A stretch of 64,000 bases of DNA from Bradyrhizobium canariense (GTDB lineage Bacteria > Pseudomonadota > Alphaproteobacteria > Rhizobiales > Xanthobacteraceae), in the NCBI RefSeq assembly GCF_900105125.1, contig NZ_LT629750.1:5793001-5857000 (forward strand), given 5' to 3'. Positions 1 to 9,186 of the stretch are shown in pieces. The position numbers and the translations under genes were made by a program. Under the pieces are notes generated by a model, which was given only the letters and a program-made list of their open reading frames with translations, ran no database searches and was not told where the DNA came from. Positions within the stretch are counted from its first letter, which is position 1. Every line of letters starts with the position of its first letter.

Positions 1-1
1 G

Positions 2-1759
2 ATCGAGGAGCGGCTGACCGAGGATGGCGGCATCATCGGCCTGCGCGTCGACATTACCGAACTGAAGCAGCGCGAGGCCTCGTTCCGCCTGCTGTTCGAC
101 AGTAATCCGGTTCCGATGATCCTGTGCGCGCTCAACGATGAGCGCATCCTTGGCGTCAACGACGCCGCGATCGAACATTACGGCTACAGCCGCGCGGAAT
201 TCGAAAAGCTCACCATCCGCAGCATTCAGGCCTTCGAATCCGAACCGCCCTGGGCCGGCGACCATTCGACCGACGAATTGACGGCGCGGACCTGGAAGCA
301 TGTCAGGGCCGACGGAACACTGATCGATCTTGCGATCTATTCGCGCCAATTGGTCTATGCCGACCAGCCCGCGGTGCTGCTGGCACTGATGGACATCACC
401 GAGCGAAAGCGCGCCGAGGCCCGGCTCGCCTTCATGGCGCAACATGACGGGTTGACGGGCTTGCCGAACCGCAACGTGCTGCGCCAGCACATGGACGAGA
501 TGCTGGTTCACACCCGGCGCACCTCCGATAAAGCAGCCGTGCTGGTGCTCGGCCTCGACAATTTCAAGGCGATCAACGACACGCTTGGCCACGGCATCGG
601 CGACAAGTTGCTGCGCGGCGTCGCCAAGCGACTGCGCTCCACGCTGCGCGAGGAGGACATGGTCGCCCGCCTCAACTCGGACGAATTTGCGATCGTTCAG
701 AGCGGGCTGGCACGGCCGGAAGATGCCGTTTTGCTGGCGAGGCGGTTGCTGGAGGCGATCAGCGAGCCCTATCTGCTGGACGACCATTCCGTCGTGATCG
801 GCGCCAGCATCGGCATCGCCATGGCGCCCAGCGACGGCGAGGAGTCCGAAAAGCTGCTGAAACATGCGGCGATGGCGCTGTCTCGTGCCAAGAACGACTC
901 GCGCGGCACGTTCAGCTTTTTCGAGGCCGAAATGGACGCGCGCGCCCAGAGCCGCCGCAAGATCGAGATCGACCTGCGCGAGGCCATCCAGGGCGATATG
1001 CTGCGTCCGTATTATCAGCCGCTGGTTGATCTTTCGACCGGGCGGATTACCGGCTTCGAGGCGCTGGTGCGCTGGCCGCATCCCGAGCGCGGCATGATCT
1101 CGCCGGCCGAATTCATCCCGGTCGCCGAAGAGACCGGCCTGATCAATGCGCTTGGCGGCCAGATGCTGCACCGCGCCTGTACGGACGCCGCGCGCTGGCC
1201 CGACGACGTCCGCGTCGCCGTCAATCTGTCGCCGTTGCAATTTCGCACCGGCAATCTGCTGTCGCTGGTGATGGAGGCGCTGAAACAGTCCGGCCTGCCG
1301 GCAAGGCGGCTGGAGCTGGAGATCACCGAAACGCTGTTGCTGGAAAAAAGCAGCCAGGTGTTGGCCACCTTGCATGCGCTGCGCGCCCTCGGCGTGCGCA
1401 TTTCGATGGACGATTTCGGTACCGGCTATTCAAGCCTCAGCTATCTCCGAAGCTTTCCCTTCGACAAGATCAAGATCGACCAGTCCTTTGTGCGCGACCT
1501 CGGCACCAATCGCGAGGCGCAGGCGATCGTGCGTGCGATCATCAGCCTCGGCGCGGGCCTCGGCGTCACCATCACCGCCGAAGGCGTCGAGACCGAAAGC
1601 GAATTGAGCTGCCTGCGCGCCGAGGGCTGCCAGGAGGGGCAGGGCTTCCTGTTCAGCCGCGCGCGGCCCAATGCCGAGATCGTCGGACTATTGCAAGCAC
1701 AAAGCGGCGCGGATTCCGCCGCGCCGGAAGATACGGCAAAGGCCGCGCTCGTCGCTTGA
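2..1759 (+). CDS. PAS-GGDEF-EAL signalling protein, 5' truncated by the window edge
   Basis: The reading frame is open from base 2, so the N-terminus lies outside the window; the first in-frame ATG (116) falls inside a PAS domain and is not the start. In order one sees the end of one PAS/PAC unit (ending in VDITELKQRE), a second PAS with PAC motif (MDITERKRAEARL), a GGDEF domain and an EAL domain. The GGDEF signature is degenerate (NSDEF at 674-688), while the EAL domain keeps EAL (1058-1066), the ITET, DDFGTGYSS and AEGVE motifs. Family knowledge predicts a cyclic-di-GMP phosphodiesterase whose GGDEF half is catalytically silent or a GTP sensor. The stop lies 11 bp from the convergent DUF1801 gene. 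Confidence 0.93.
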   Translation: MEERLTEDGGIIGLRVDITELKQREASFRLLFDSNPVPMILCALNDERILGVNDAAIEHYGYSRAEFEKLTIRSIQAFESEPPWAGDHSTDELTARTWKHVRADGTLIDLAIYSRQLVYADQPAVLLALMDITERKRAEARLAFMAQHDGLTGLPNRNVLRQHMDEMLVHTRRTSDKAAVLVLGLDNFKAINDTLGHGIGDKLLRGVAKRLRSTLREEDMVARLNSDEFAIVQSGLARPEDAVLLARRLLEAISEPYLLDDHSVVIGASIGIAMAPSDGEESEKLLKHAAMALSRAKNDSRGTFSFFEAEMDARAQSRRKIEIDLREAIQGDMLRPYYQPLVDLSTGRITGFEALVRWPHPERGMISPAEFIPVAEETGLINALGGQMLHRACTDAARWPDDVRVAVNLSPLQFRTGNLLSLVMEALKQSGLPARRLELEITETLLLEKSSQVLATLHALRALGVRISMDDFGTGYSSLSYLRSFPFDKIKIDQSFVRDLGTNREAQAIVRAIISLGAGLGVTITAEGVETESELSCLRAEGCQEGQGFLFSRARPNAEIVGLLQAQSGADSAAPEDTAKAALVA

Positions 1760-1770
1760 CGGTGCGATGG

Positions 1771-2235
1771 TCATTTGCGGCGTGCGGCTTTGCGCTTGGT
1801 CAGGTGATAAGTCAGCGCCAGCGCCACGCAATGCTGTAATGCCGGTTTTGGAACGTCGTCGTTGACGTCAAGGATGATGCTGCGGTTGCCGCCATAGCTG
1901 AACTCGGTCGGATACAGCTCGCGGAAGGTTGCGACCAGATCGGTCTGGCAATGGAAAAAGAGCGCGTATTGGCCGGTGGCGGATTTCACCCGGTCGATTC
2001 GAATCGTGCTGCCGCTTTTTGTCTCCGACGTGAGATAGCTCGGCTGTCCCCATTTCAGGGTCTCTTCCAGCGCGCCGACACCTGTTGTGGTCCTTGCGGT
2101 ATCGAAGATCAGCCGGCGCAACGCCAGCAATTTTGCCTTGAGCGGCTTGGGATACGAATCAAACGCCGCTTCGACCGCGGGATCCAGGAAGTTCGGGCGC
2201 GCCCTTCTTCCTGGATCTTTTCGATTTGAGCCCAT
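1771..2235 (-). CDS. DUF1801 domain protein
   Basis: A 154-residue protein with the DUF1801 pattern: an N-terminal helix region (YPKPLKAKLLALRRLIFDTA), the LKWGQPSYL core and a C-terminal basic tail. The fold belongs to the YdhG/Fra-like group of small alpha/beta proteins; no enzymatic activity is established. The ATG at 2235 is chosen over in-frame starts further upstream, which would run into the preceding gene. The start is 10 bp downstream of the stop of the acyl-CoA dehydrogenase-like gene on the same strand, so the two are probably cotranscribed. The function cannot be inferred from the sequence alone. Confidence 0.85.
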   Translation of the reverse strand: MGSNRKDPGRRARPNFLDPAVEAAFDSYPKPLKAKLLALRRLIFDTARTTTGVGALEETLKWGQPSYLTSETKSGSTIRIDRVKSATGQYALFFHCQTDLVATFRELYPTEFSYGGNRSIILDVNDDVPKPALQHCVALALTYHLTKRKAARRK

Positions 2236-2245
2236 TGTCACCGTT

Positions 2246-3418
2246 TCAGGTGACGTTGGCACCGGCGCCGGGATCGGTTGCCAGAAGCGCCCGGCCGACG
2301 TCTTCGTAGTGCGTGTCGCGGGCCTGGATCTGCTGGGCGATGGCATGCATGTCGCGGAACCGACGCTCGAACTTGTTGGCATGGAAGACGGCGGTTGCGC
2401 CCGCCATGTGATAGGCGGCATCGACCACGGATGCCGATTGATGGATGGTCCAGGTCGATGCGAGGCGGAGCATGGCGCGATGCTCTTCGGTGTAACTTCC
2501 CGTGCGCGTCAGATCATTCCACACCTGTTCCGCCGTCGCATAGAGATAGGCGCGCGCGGCGCGCAGATTGCCTTCGACGCGGCCGATGGCGCCCTGGACG
2601 GCGTTATTCTCGCGCATCGCCTTGATGCCGACCGACGCCTTGCCGCGCGCCAGATCGATGGCGGCGTCGAGCGTCGCCCGCGCAACGCCAAGCGAAACCG
2701 CAGCGAAGCCCATTCCAAACACGATGTTGGTGGTGAGCTGATAGAGCGGGCCTTTTTCACGCACGGCCGTGGGCTCGTCGCGCAGGGCCGCAAATCTTTC
2801 CGGCACGAACAAATTGTCGACCGAGTAAGAGTCGGTACCGGTGCCCTTGAGGCCGATCACGTCCCAGACGTCATACATCGTGGCGCTGCTCAGCGGAAAA
2901 AGCACCGTGCGCACTTCCGGCGCGCCATTGGGCTTGCGCCGCCTGGTGCCGTCGGCCTCGACGACCTGGACATGCGCGCCGAGCCAGCTCGCCTGACGCG
3001 AACCGCTGGCGAAGTCCCAGCGTCCGTGGACGTGATATCCGCCGGGCACGGCCTGCACCTCGCCCGCGATCGCGCCCCAGGCGAGAATGCTATCGGGGGC
3101 TCCGAAAATCTCGCGCGCGGTATCGGGATCGAGATACGCCGCCGTCATGGCGCAGACGCTGCATTGGCCGAGGCACCATGCGGTGGAGGCGTCGGCCTTT
3201 GCCACTTCCTCCAGCATCTGCATGAAAACGTCGAGCGGCGCTTCGGCGCCACCCGTGCTCTGCGGCAACAGCACCTTGTATAGCCCGTTCTCGATCAGGC
3301 CGGAGACCACTGAAGGCGTCAGACGCCGCGTCCGTTCGATTTCGTCGGCCTCGCTCAGGATCAGCGGCGCCAGCGCTCGCGCACGCTCGATAAGTCCGAA
3401 GCCGGGTATCTTGTTCAT
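2246..3418 (-). CDS. acyl-CoA dehydrogenase-fold flavin monooxygenase-like protein
   Basis: A 390-residue protein with the N-terminal helical, middle beta and C-terminal helical organisation of the acyl-CoA dehydrogenase fold. The sequence (LPQSTGGAEAPLDVFMQMLEE near the N-terminus, GRWDFASGSRQASW in the middle, DAAYHMAGATAVF near the end) resembles the group D flavin monooxygenase branch (HpaB/DszC/HsaA type) more than true acyl-CoA dehydrogenases. Such enzymes use FMNH2 or FADH2 from a separate reductase to hydroxylate aromatic or sulfur substrates. No reductase gene is nearby, so the substrate is unknown. A GAGG ribosome binding site precedes the ATG. The DUF1801 gene follows closely. Confidence 0.85.
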   Translation of the reverse strand: MNKIPGFGLIERARALAPLILSEADEIERTRRLTPSVVSGLIENGLYKVLLPQSTGGAEAPLDVFMQMLEEVAKADASTAWCLGQCSVCAMTAAYLDPDTAREIFGAPDSILAWGAIAGEVQAVPGGYHVHGRWDFASGSRQASWLGAHVQVVEADGTRRRKPNGAPEVRTVLFPLSSATMYDVWDVIGLKGTGTDSYSVDNLFVPERFAALRDEPTAVREKGPLYQLTTNIVFGMGFAAVSLGVARATLDAAIDLARGKASVGIKAMRENNAVQGAIGRVEGNLRAARAYLYATAEQVWNDLTRTGSYTEEHRAMLRLASTWTIHQSASVVDAAYHMAGATAVFHANKFERRFRDMHAIAQQIQARDTHYEDVGRALLATDPGAGANVT

Positions 3419-3614
3419 GGGTTTCCTCGCCCTTTTTCCAGGGTTTTCATTGATGCGATCGCATGGTGGTCCATCCGCCGCCGCCGATCAAGATGGGCGG
3501 CAAGATGCGCGTGGCAGATATGCGGATCGCATGTTCTTGACTGTGCCTGCCCGACCACGACCGGAAGCATAGGATGAGGCTGTTCGGATCGCCCCGAGCG
3601 TTTTCGCGCGCCGC

Positions 3615-5582
3615 CTAAGCGGCCTCGCGCAGGCCGGCCAGGAAGGTATCGACGCTTTGAAACAGCGCAGCCGCGTGCCGGCTGAGCTCGCCGGAGGCGC
3701 CCAGTACGCTGGCGGCCAGTACGCGTGACTGGTCGGCGGCCTGGCTTGCGCCTGTGACGTTGAGCGAGACCTCGCTGGTGCCGGCGGCGGCCTGTTGCAC
3801 GCTTCGCGCGATCTCGCGGGTCGCCGAATCCTGCTCCTCGACCGCCGCCGCGATGGTGGTGGCGATGCCGCTGATCTCCCGGATCGTATCGCTGATGCCG
3901 CCGATCGCGGTCACGCAATTGCCGGTGGCGGACTGGATGGCGCTGACCTGCCCGGCGATCTCCTCGGTCGCCTTCGCGGTCTGGCTGGCCAGTTCCTTGA
4001 CCTCGGACGCCACCACGGCAAAACCTCTGCCGGCGTCACCGGCGCGCGCCGCCTCGATCGTCGCGTTGAGAGCCAGCAGATTGGTCTGGCTGGCGATCGC
4101 GCCGATCAGTCGAAGCACGTCGCCGATCTTCTCGCTCGCGGCGGTCAAGCTGCCGACCATCTCGGTGGTTTGGCTGGCCTTGACCACGGCGCCATCGGCA
4201 ACCCCGCTGGAATGGGTGACCTGGCGGCCGATCTCGGCGACGGACGAGGCCAATTCCTCGGTCGCGGCGGCAACCGTGCTGACGCTGGCCGATGTTTCTT
4301 CCGACGCAGCGGCCGCGGCTGAGGCCCGCTCCGACGTCCCATTGACGCTGGTCGTGATTTCACCGGCCACGCGCTGCATATCCTTGGTCGCTTGCGCGAC
4401 CGCGCCGACCACACTCTTGACGTCGGCCTCGAACCGGTCGGCCATCTGGCGTTGCAGGGCTTTCTTCTCCTGCTCAGTCTGCTGCTTGGAGGCCTCCTGC
4501 GCCTCGCGCAGCGTGAGCGCCTCGATCATGTTGCGGCGGAATACGTCGACGGCGACCGCCATGGTGCCAAGTTCGTCTTTCCGGTCGCTGCCGGGGATCG
4601 TGACCTGGGTATCGCCGCTGGAGAGGCGGTTCATGACAGCGGTAATCGCTGCCAGCGGCCGCGACAGGCCGCGTCCGAGCAGGAAGGCCAGCAGAATGGC
4701 GGCGGCCAGAATCACGGCGGTGCCGAGCAGGAGATTGCGCTGCGAACTCGTCGCGGCCGCCTCGTATTCGGTGGTGTCCTTGATGACTTCAAGTACCGCG
4801 ATCGGCTGGCCGGCGTAATTCTTGATCTGCCCGACATAGAGCGCTGCGGCATGGCCGCCGAAGGTCGCGTCGCGCTGCAGCGTCGCTCCGTCCAGCACGC
4901 TCTTGAGTTCGTCCTGGGTGGCGACCACGCCGTCGCCGAAGGTCGAGGACAGCGTCTTGAAGGCCTTGCCGTCGAACCAGTGCACGGCAAGGTCGACGCC
5001 GAAGCGCTGTTTGGCGCGGTCGACGAATTCCTTGCCGAAGGTCACGCCGACATCGACCACGGCGAGACTCTTGCCGTCGCGCATGATCGGCGTGATGGCG
5101 AAGATGCCGAGCGTATCACGCCCCGGTTCCACGCCGACAATCGGTTTTCCGGTCTTGTTGGCTGTCACCACGGTGACGCGACGTGCCGAGATGTCGTCGC
5201 CGAACGCCTTGGGGTCGTGGGTCCGCAGGAACATGGTCGCCGGCGGCAGGATCAGGTTGAGCAAGGGCATGCCTTGCGTCTTCAGCGCATGGTTGGCGTC
5301 GCCAAGCAGCGCGGACAGCGCGTCGCGATCGCCCTTGATGACGGCCTCGGCAACCGGGGGTAGGGCGGCCACCGTGGTGCTGACCGCGAGCGCGGCGCGT
5401 CCCTCATAGTCGAGCGCGGCGATCACACTGTCATATTGCAGCTTGAGCTGCTGTTCGAGGGCAAGCTGCGTCAACGCGCGCTGCTGCTGAATCGAGAAGG
5501 TTCCGAGGATGGCGCAGGCCACCGCGACGGTCAGCGAAATGGCGAGGATCAGACGCGCCGCAATCGATCGAAGTTTGAACAT
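3615..5582 (-). CDS. methyl-accepting chemotaxis protein with periplasmic sensor
   Basis: A 655-residue chemoreceptor. An N-terminal membrane segment (about residues 9-30) is followed by a periplasmic Cache-like region (about 35-280), a second membrane segment (about 283-303), a HAMP linker and a long cytoplasmic coiled coil. The signalling tip is clear around [20 protein letters not shown] with the following [15 protein letters not shown]. It should signal to CheA/CheW to bias flagellar rotation. The ligand is unknown. It is monocistronic in appearance; no che genes are in the window. A second, differently built receptor lies at 38.4-39.9 kb. Confidence 0.95.
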   Translation of the reverse strand: MFKLRSIAARLILAISLTVAVACAILGTFSIQQQRALTQLALEQQLKLQYDSVIAALDYEGRAALAVSTTVAALPPVAEAVIKGDRDALSALLGDANHALKTQGMPLLNLILPPATMFLRTHDPKAFGDDISARRVTVVTANKTGKPIVGVEPGRDTLGIFAITPIMRDGKSLAVVDVGVTFGKEFVDRAKQRFGVDLAVHWFDGKAFKTLSSTFGDGVVATQDELKSVLDGATLQRDATFGGHAAALYVGQIKNYAGQPIAVLEVIKDTTEYEAAATSSQRNLLLGTAVILAAAILLAFLLGRGLSRPLAAITAVMNRLSSGDTQVTIPGSDRKDELGTMAVAVDVFRRNMIEALTLREAQEASKQQTEQEKKALQRQMADRFEADVKSVVGAVAQATKDMQRVAGEITTSVNGTSERASAAAAASEETSASVSTVAAATEELASSVAEIGRQVTHSSGVADGAVVKASQTTEMVGSLTAASEKIGDVLRLIGAIASQTNLLALNATIEAARAGDAGRGFAVVASEVKELASQTAKATEEIAGQVSAIQSATGNCVTAIGGISDTIREISGIATTIAAAVEEQDSATREIARSVQQAAAGTSEVSLNVTGASQAADQSRVLAASVLGASGELSRHAAALFQSVDTFLAGLREAA

Positions 5583-5739
5583 GGGGTACCCGACTTCCGC
5601 AAGCTAGAATGCCGGAAACTCCCAGAAACTCCTTAAGATTTGGAAACGATGAGATCGTTGGCCCGTAGTTATACGGGGACTGCTGAATATGCGTAACGCA
5701 GGACGGTCGAGGTCGGTCACGCAATGACACGCATTTTCC

Positions 5740-6069
5740 TCACCGCGCCAGCCCCAGCACCACAAGCAGCGCGCTGTCGAGTTGCTCGGATGCGTCGATG
5801 TCAAGTGTCCCTAGCACCTGCCGCACGCGGTCTCGGCGCAACGCGTTGATCTTGTCTGTCATGATCTGTGAGCGGAGCCGCAAGCCGTTGCTTGTGGTGG
5901 GCTCAACAATTGGGCGCAGGCGATGGAATTCCGTGACCTCGGACGACATCGGGCAAATGAGAATGGAGGTCGTCGTATCGCCGAGTTCGTCCGCCTGAAC
6001 GATGACACCGGGACGCGGCTTTCCCATGTCGCCTTGTGCGACGACAAGCACCACGTCACCGCGCTTCAC
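5740..6069 (-). CDS. MazF/PemK-type toxin endoribonuclease
   Basis: A 109-residue protein starting VKRGDVVLVVAQGDMGKPRPGV, the typical PemK/MazF opening, with the ICPMSSE and RSQIMTDK motifs of the family. Known members cleave mRNA at short motifs and are neutralised by a MazE-like partner. The start is taken as GTG at 6069, which overlaps the antitoxin stop in a GTGA junction, rather than the longer frame from 6105. That overlap implies translational coupling. Terminal VVLGLAR matches the hydrophobic end of the family. It sits in a lower-GC pocket between housekeeping genes, which suggests acquisition. Confidence 0.9.
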   Translation of the reverse strand: MKRGDVVLVVAQGDMGKPRPGVIVQADELGDTTTSILICPMSSEVTEFHRLRPIVEPTTSNGLRLRSQIMTDKINALRRDRVRQVLGTLDIDASEQLDSALLVVLGLAR

Positions 6070-6302
6070 GACCAGTCGCCGGGATCGCGCGCCACATCCA
6101 GCCAATCATCAATCGCCGCGTTCTCAGGATGCCTCGACAGCATCGCGCCCTCGCGGTGGATTTCCGCCAGGATGCGCGGATCGCGCAGGTCCGGCACCCA
6201 ATGTTGCACCGGGCGCAGCCCCTGCTTGCGCAAGCGCTCGCGGCGCGAAGCCATGCGCTGCTGCGGAGTCCGGGGTTTTGTCTTCTTCGGGGTGGTGGCC
6301 AT
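6066..6302 (-). CDS. MazE-family antitoxin (DUF3018 type)
   Basis: A 78-residue protein rich in basic residues at the N-terminus (TTPKKTKPRTPQQRMASRRE) followed by LRKQGLRPVQHWVPDLRDP, the hallmark of DUF3018-type antitoxins paired with PemK/MazF toxins. The N-terminal part should bind DNA as an autoregulator and the acidic C-terminal tail should mask the toxin. It is the first gene of a two-gene operon with the toxin, and its stop overlaps the toxin GTG start. A perfect 14-bp palindrome lies 9 bp upstream of its ATG. Confidence 0.88.
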   Translation of the reverse strand: MATTPKKTKPRTPQQRMASRRERLRKQGLRPVQHWVPDLRDPRILAEIHREGAMLSRHPENAAIDDWLDVARDPGDWS

Positions 6303-6310
6303 GTAGGAAT

Positions 6311-6345
6311 CGTAACATGTTACGTAAAAAAATTCAATGGCTCAA
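6311..6345 (-). promoter_or_regulatory. toxin-antitoxin promoter with palindromic operator candidate
   Basis: On the minus strand a -35-like TTGAGC (6345-6340) and a -10-like TAACAT (6322-6317) are 17 bp apart. The -10 sits inside the perfect palindrome CGTAACATGTTACG at 6311-6324, which begins 9 bp upstream of the antitoxin ATG. Antitoxins of this class usually repress their own operon, so this palindrome is the natural candidate operator; that role is inferred. Confidence 0.6.
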
Positions 6346-6439
6346 GATAGCGTTCCTTAGGTGTGTGACTACTAAAGTCGATAGGGCGAGTTTCGGCTCG
6401 TGCGTGCGCCAAATCGCGGGGGGAGGAGAACAGGATTAA

Positions 6440-7147
6440 CTACGAGCCAATGCGATATTCGGGAGCAGACCAAGATTGTCTCCAATTAAGCTTTTCGCTC
6501 AGACCAAAGATAAGGCCAAACTCATCCAGGAACGCTGTTGATATCTTTTCGTCGCGAATGAGAATCGCGTTTTCCAGTGAATTCGAAGCGTTGTGGGTGA
6601 GGTTGAACGAGCCGGTCCAAACTGCATAAGGCTCATATCCTTCGTTGCTAGATTCTTCGTCGACAGTAACCGTTCTGCAAAAAACTAAGAATTTATTGTG
6701 CATTCTTGGAAATGCAGCTGACTTGGCGCTGTTGTGTGCGCCTACGCATCTGACAGCGTCACTTTCGGGCGAGCCCGCATAGTCGTAACGCCCGGTTTGG
6801 CACAAGCTATATCGGATGAATTTTGGAAGTTTTGCGTAAGCTTCGCGTTGGCGTTTTTGCTTCCAATCGCCACTATCGGGTCGAAGAAAATCTTCCTTTT
6901 GAACCACAATCCCGACGGCCTTTTTTGTGGCTAAGGCGTTAAGCACGGGCATGCTGGTCAGCCAGGCTACGCAACCGAAAACAGCATCTGCCGAACTGAT
7001 TTGCTCAACGAGCTTTTCTGTAAGATTTCGGAATAAAACTTCGACGTCAGCATTGCATCGCATCGAGTGATCCGTATTTTGCAACGACACATCAGCGCCA
7101 TCAGCGTTCGCAATCATTGCGGTTCTAAAACTGAACTCCTTATCCAT
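6440..7147 (-). CDS. phospholipase D-like (HKD-type) protein, lower GC
   Basis: A 235-residue protein with one PLD-like half domain. The region around residues 165-200 carries MHNKFLVFC followed by WTGSFNLTHNASNSLEN, the layout of Nuc-type HKD enzymes, which act as homodimers on DNA or phospholipids. The usual H-x-K-x4-D is altered: Cys occupies the Asp position. No signal peptide is visible, so it is probably cytoplasmic. AAGGAG lies at good spacing before the ATG. Base composition is clearly poorer in GC than lepA or the chemoreceptor, which suggests horizontal acquisition with the adjacent toxin-antitoxin pair. Substrate unknown. Confidence 0.78.
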   Translation of the reverse strand: MDKEFSFRTAMIANADGADVSLQNTDHSMRCNADVEVLFRNLTEKLVEQISSADAVFGCVAWLTSMPVLNALATKKAVGIVVQKEDFLRPDSGDWKQKRQREAYAKLPKFIRYSLCQTGRYDYAGSPESDAVRCVGAHNSAKSAAFPRMHNKFLVFCRTVTVDEESSNEGYEPYAVWTGSFNLTHNASNSLENAILIRDEKISTAFLDEFGLIFGLSEKLNWRQSWSAPEYRIGS

Positions 7148-7246
7148 CTTACGGCTCCTTTGATCACCTTCGAATTCGCAACTCGCGCAATTAACGAAGT
7201 CGCTCGATCAAAACCGGTGTTCGAGATTGGACGCCAGAATAACCCC

Positions 7247-9058
7247 TCAGCTATCCACCTTCAGCGCGGCAATGAAGGCTTCCTGCGGGATGTCGACCTT
7301 GCCGAACTGCCGCATCTTCTTCTTGCCTTCCTTCTGCTTCTCCAGAAGTTTGCGCTTTCGCGTAATGTCGCCGCCGTAGCATTTGGCGGTGACGTCCTTG
7401 CGCAACGCGCGCACGGTCTCGCGCGCGATCACCTTGCCGCCGATCGCCGCCTGGATCGGAATCTGGAACATGTGCGGCGGGATCAGCTCCTTCATCCGCT
7501 CGACCATGGCGCGGCCGCGGCCTTCGGCGCGGGTGCGATGCACCAGCATGGAGAGCGCATCCACCGGTTCGTTATTGACGAGGATCTGCATCTTGACCAG
7601 ATCGGCCGGCTTGTAGTCGGTCAGATGATAGTCGAACGACGCGTAGCCTTTCGAAACCGACTTCAGCCGGTCATAGAAATCGAACACCACTTCGTTGAGC
7701 GGCAGGTCGTATTTCACCATCGCGCGCGAGCCGACATAGGTCAGCTCCTTTTGCGATCCGCGGCGGTCCTGGCACAGCTTGAGCACGCTGCCGAGATATT
7801 CGTCGGGGGTGAGGATCGTCGCTTCGATCCACGGCTCCTGGATCTCGGCGATCTTGACCACGTCGGGCATGTCGACCGGATTGTGGATCTCGATCTCCTG
7901 GCCGTCGGTCAGATGCATCTTGTAGATCACGCTCGGCGCGGTCGCGATCAAATTGAGATCGAACTCGCGCTGCAGCCGCTCCTGGATGATTTCCAGATGC
8001 AACAGCCCGAGGAAGCCGCAGCGGAAGCCAAAGCCGAGCGCGGCGGAGGTTTCCATCTCGAACGAAAAACTGGCGTCGTTGAGGCGCAGCTTGCCCATCG
8101 CTGCGCGCAACGTTTCGAAATCGTCGGCATCGACCGGGAACAGGCCGCAGAACACCACCGGGATCGCTGGCTTGAAGCCCGGCAGCATTTCGGTGACAGG
8201 CTTGCGATCGTCGGTGATGGTGTCGCCGACGCGCGTGTCGGCTACTTCCTTGATCGCGGCGGTGATGAATCCGATCTCGCCGGGGCCGAGCTCATCGACC
8301 TGCGTCATCTTTGGTGTGAAGAAGCCGACGCGCTCGACATCGTAGGCGGCGTTGGTGCCCATCATGCGGATGCGGCTACCTTTCTTCATCACGCCATCGA
8401 CCACGCGAATGAGCACGACGACGCCGAGATAGACGTCGTACCAGCTGTCGACCAGAAGCGCCTTCAGCGTCGCGTCGGGGTCACCCTTTGGCGGCGGCAG
8501 TCGGGTGACGATGGCTTCCAGCACGTCGGGCACACCGAGGCCGGTCTTGGCCGAGATCATGACGGCCTGGGAAGCGTCGATACCGATCACATCCTCGATC
8601 TGCTGCTTGACCTTCTCAGGCTCGGCCGCGGGCAGGTCGACCTTGTTCAGGACCGGCACGATCTCGTGATTGTTGTCGAGTGCCTGGTAGACATTGGCGA
8701 GCGTCTGCGCCTCGACGCCCTGGCTGGCATCGACGACCAGCAGGGAACCTTCACAGGCCGCCAGCGAGCGCGAGACTTCGTAGGCGAAGTCGACATGGCC
8801 CGGCGTGTCCATCAGGTTGAAGATGTAATCCTTGCCGTCCTTGGCGTGATACTTCAGCCGGACGGTCTGCGCCTTGATGGTAATGCCGCGTTCGCGCTCG
8901 ATATCCATGGAATCGAGCACTTGTTCCTTGCCCGCCATTTCGCGATCGGTAAGGCCGCCGGTCATCTGAATCAGGCGGTCGGCCAGCGTCGATTTGCCAT
9001 GGTCGATATGGGCGACGATGGCAAAGTTGCGAATGTTGGAAATGGGGGCCGTTGTCAT
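7247..9058 (-). CDS. lepA: elongation factor 4 (LepA) GTPase
   Basis: A 603-residue translational GTPase, the normal LepA length. The ATG at 9058 gives the family start ([19 protein letters not shown]) and is preferred over a longer frame that would add about 41 unrelated residues. G motifs are visible: AHIDHGKST (G1), ERGITI (G2), DTPGH (G3) and NKVDLP (G4). The LepA-specific C-terminal domain ends [15 protein letters not shown]. It binds ribosomes and affects translocation and initiation. It is divergent from the glycosyltransferase gene at 9187. Confidence 0.98.
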   Translation of the reverse strand: MTTAPISNIRNFAIVAHIDHGKSTLADRLIQMTGGLTDREMAGKEQVLDSMDIERERGITIKAQTVRLKYHAKDGKDYIFNLMDTPGHVDFAYEVSRSLAACEGSLLVVDASQGVEAQTLANVYQALDNNHEIVPVLNKVDLPAAEPEKVKQQIEDVIGIDASQAVMISAKTGLGVPDVLEAIVTRLPPPKGDPDATLKALLVDSWYDVYLGVVVLIRVVDGVMKKGSRIRMMGTNAAYDVERVGFFTPKMTQVDELGPGEIGFITAAIKEVADTRVGDTITDDRKPVTEMLPGFKPAIPVVFCGLFPVDADDFETLRAAMGKLRLNDASFSFEMETSAALGFGFRCGFLGLLHLEIIQERLQREFDLNLIATAPSVIYKMHLTDGQEIEIHNPVDMPDVVKIAEIQEPWIEATILTPDEYLGSVLKLCQDRRGSQKELTYVGSRAMVKYDLPLNEVVFDFYDRLKSVSKGYASFDYHLTDYKPADLVKMQILVNNEPVDALSMLVHRTRAEGRGRAMVERMKELIPPHMFQIPIQAAIGGKVIARETVRALRKDVTAKCYGGDITRKRKLLEKQKEGKKKMRQFGKVDIPQEAFIAALKVDS

Positions 9059-9109
9059 GGGCGCGGGATAGCATTCGCCCCCCGCTGCGGCAACCGGAAT
9101 GCGCCGTTT

Positions 9110-9180
9110 TAGGACATGATCCCGGACTGGCGCGTCTTCACGCCAAGCTGATTCCACTTTGCGCGAAAACGCGCTAGGCA
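9110..9180. repeat. dispersed repeat copy upstream of lepA
   Basis: Read on the minus strand this stretch begins CTAGCGCGTTTTCGCGC and continues AAAGTGGAATCAGCTTGGCG then AAGACGCGCCAG and ATCATG. The order of motifs matches the segment at about 61757-61830 (CTAGCG, GCGAAATCGA, CAGTTCGC, AAGAAAACGCGCTA). The two look like diverged copies of one dispersed element, here in opposite orientation. Confidence 0.5.
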
Positions 9181-9186
9181 CGGGTC

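Noticed and set aside
2087..3283. 398-codon plus-strand frame opposite the flavoprotein gene
   Set aside because: Antisense shadow; composition typical of reverse-strand reading of a high-GC gene.
7067..9112. 681-codon open frame on the plus strand opposite lepA
   Set aside because: It is an antisense shadow of lepA caused by GC-rich codon use; the sequence is rich in Arg, His and Asp repeats without any domain, while lepA is complete on the other strand.
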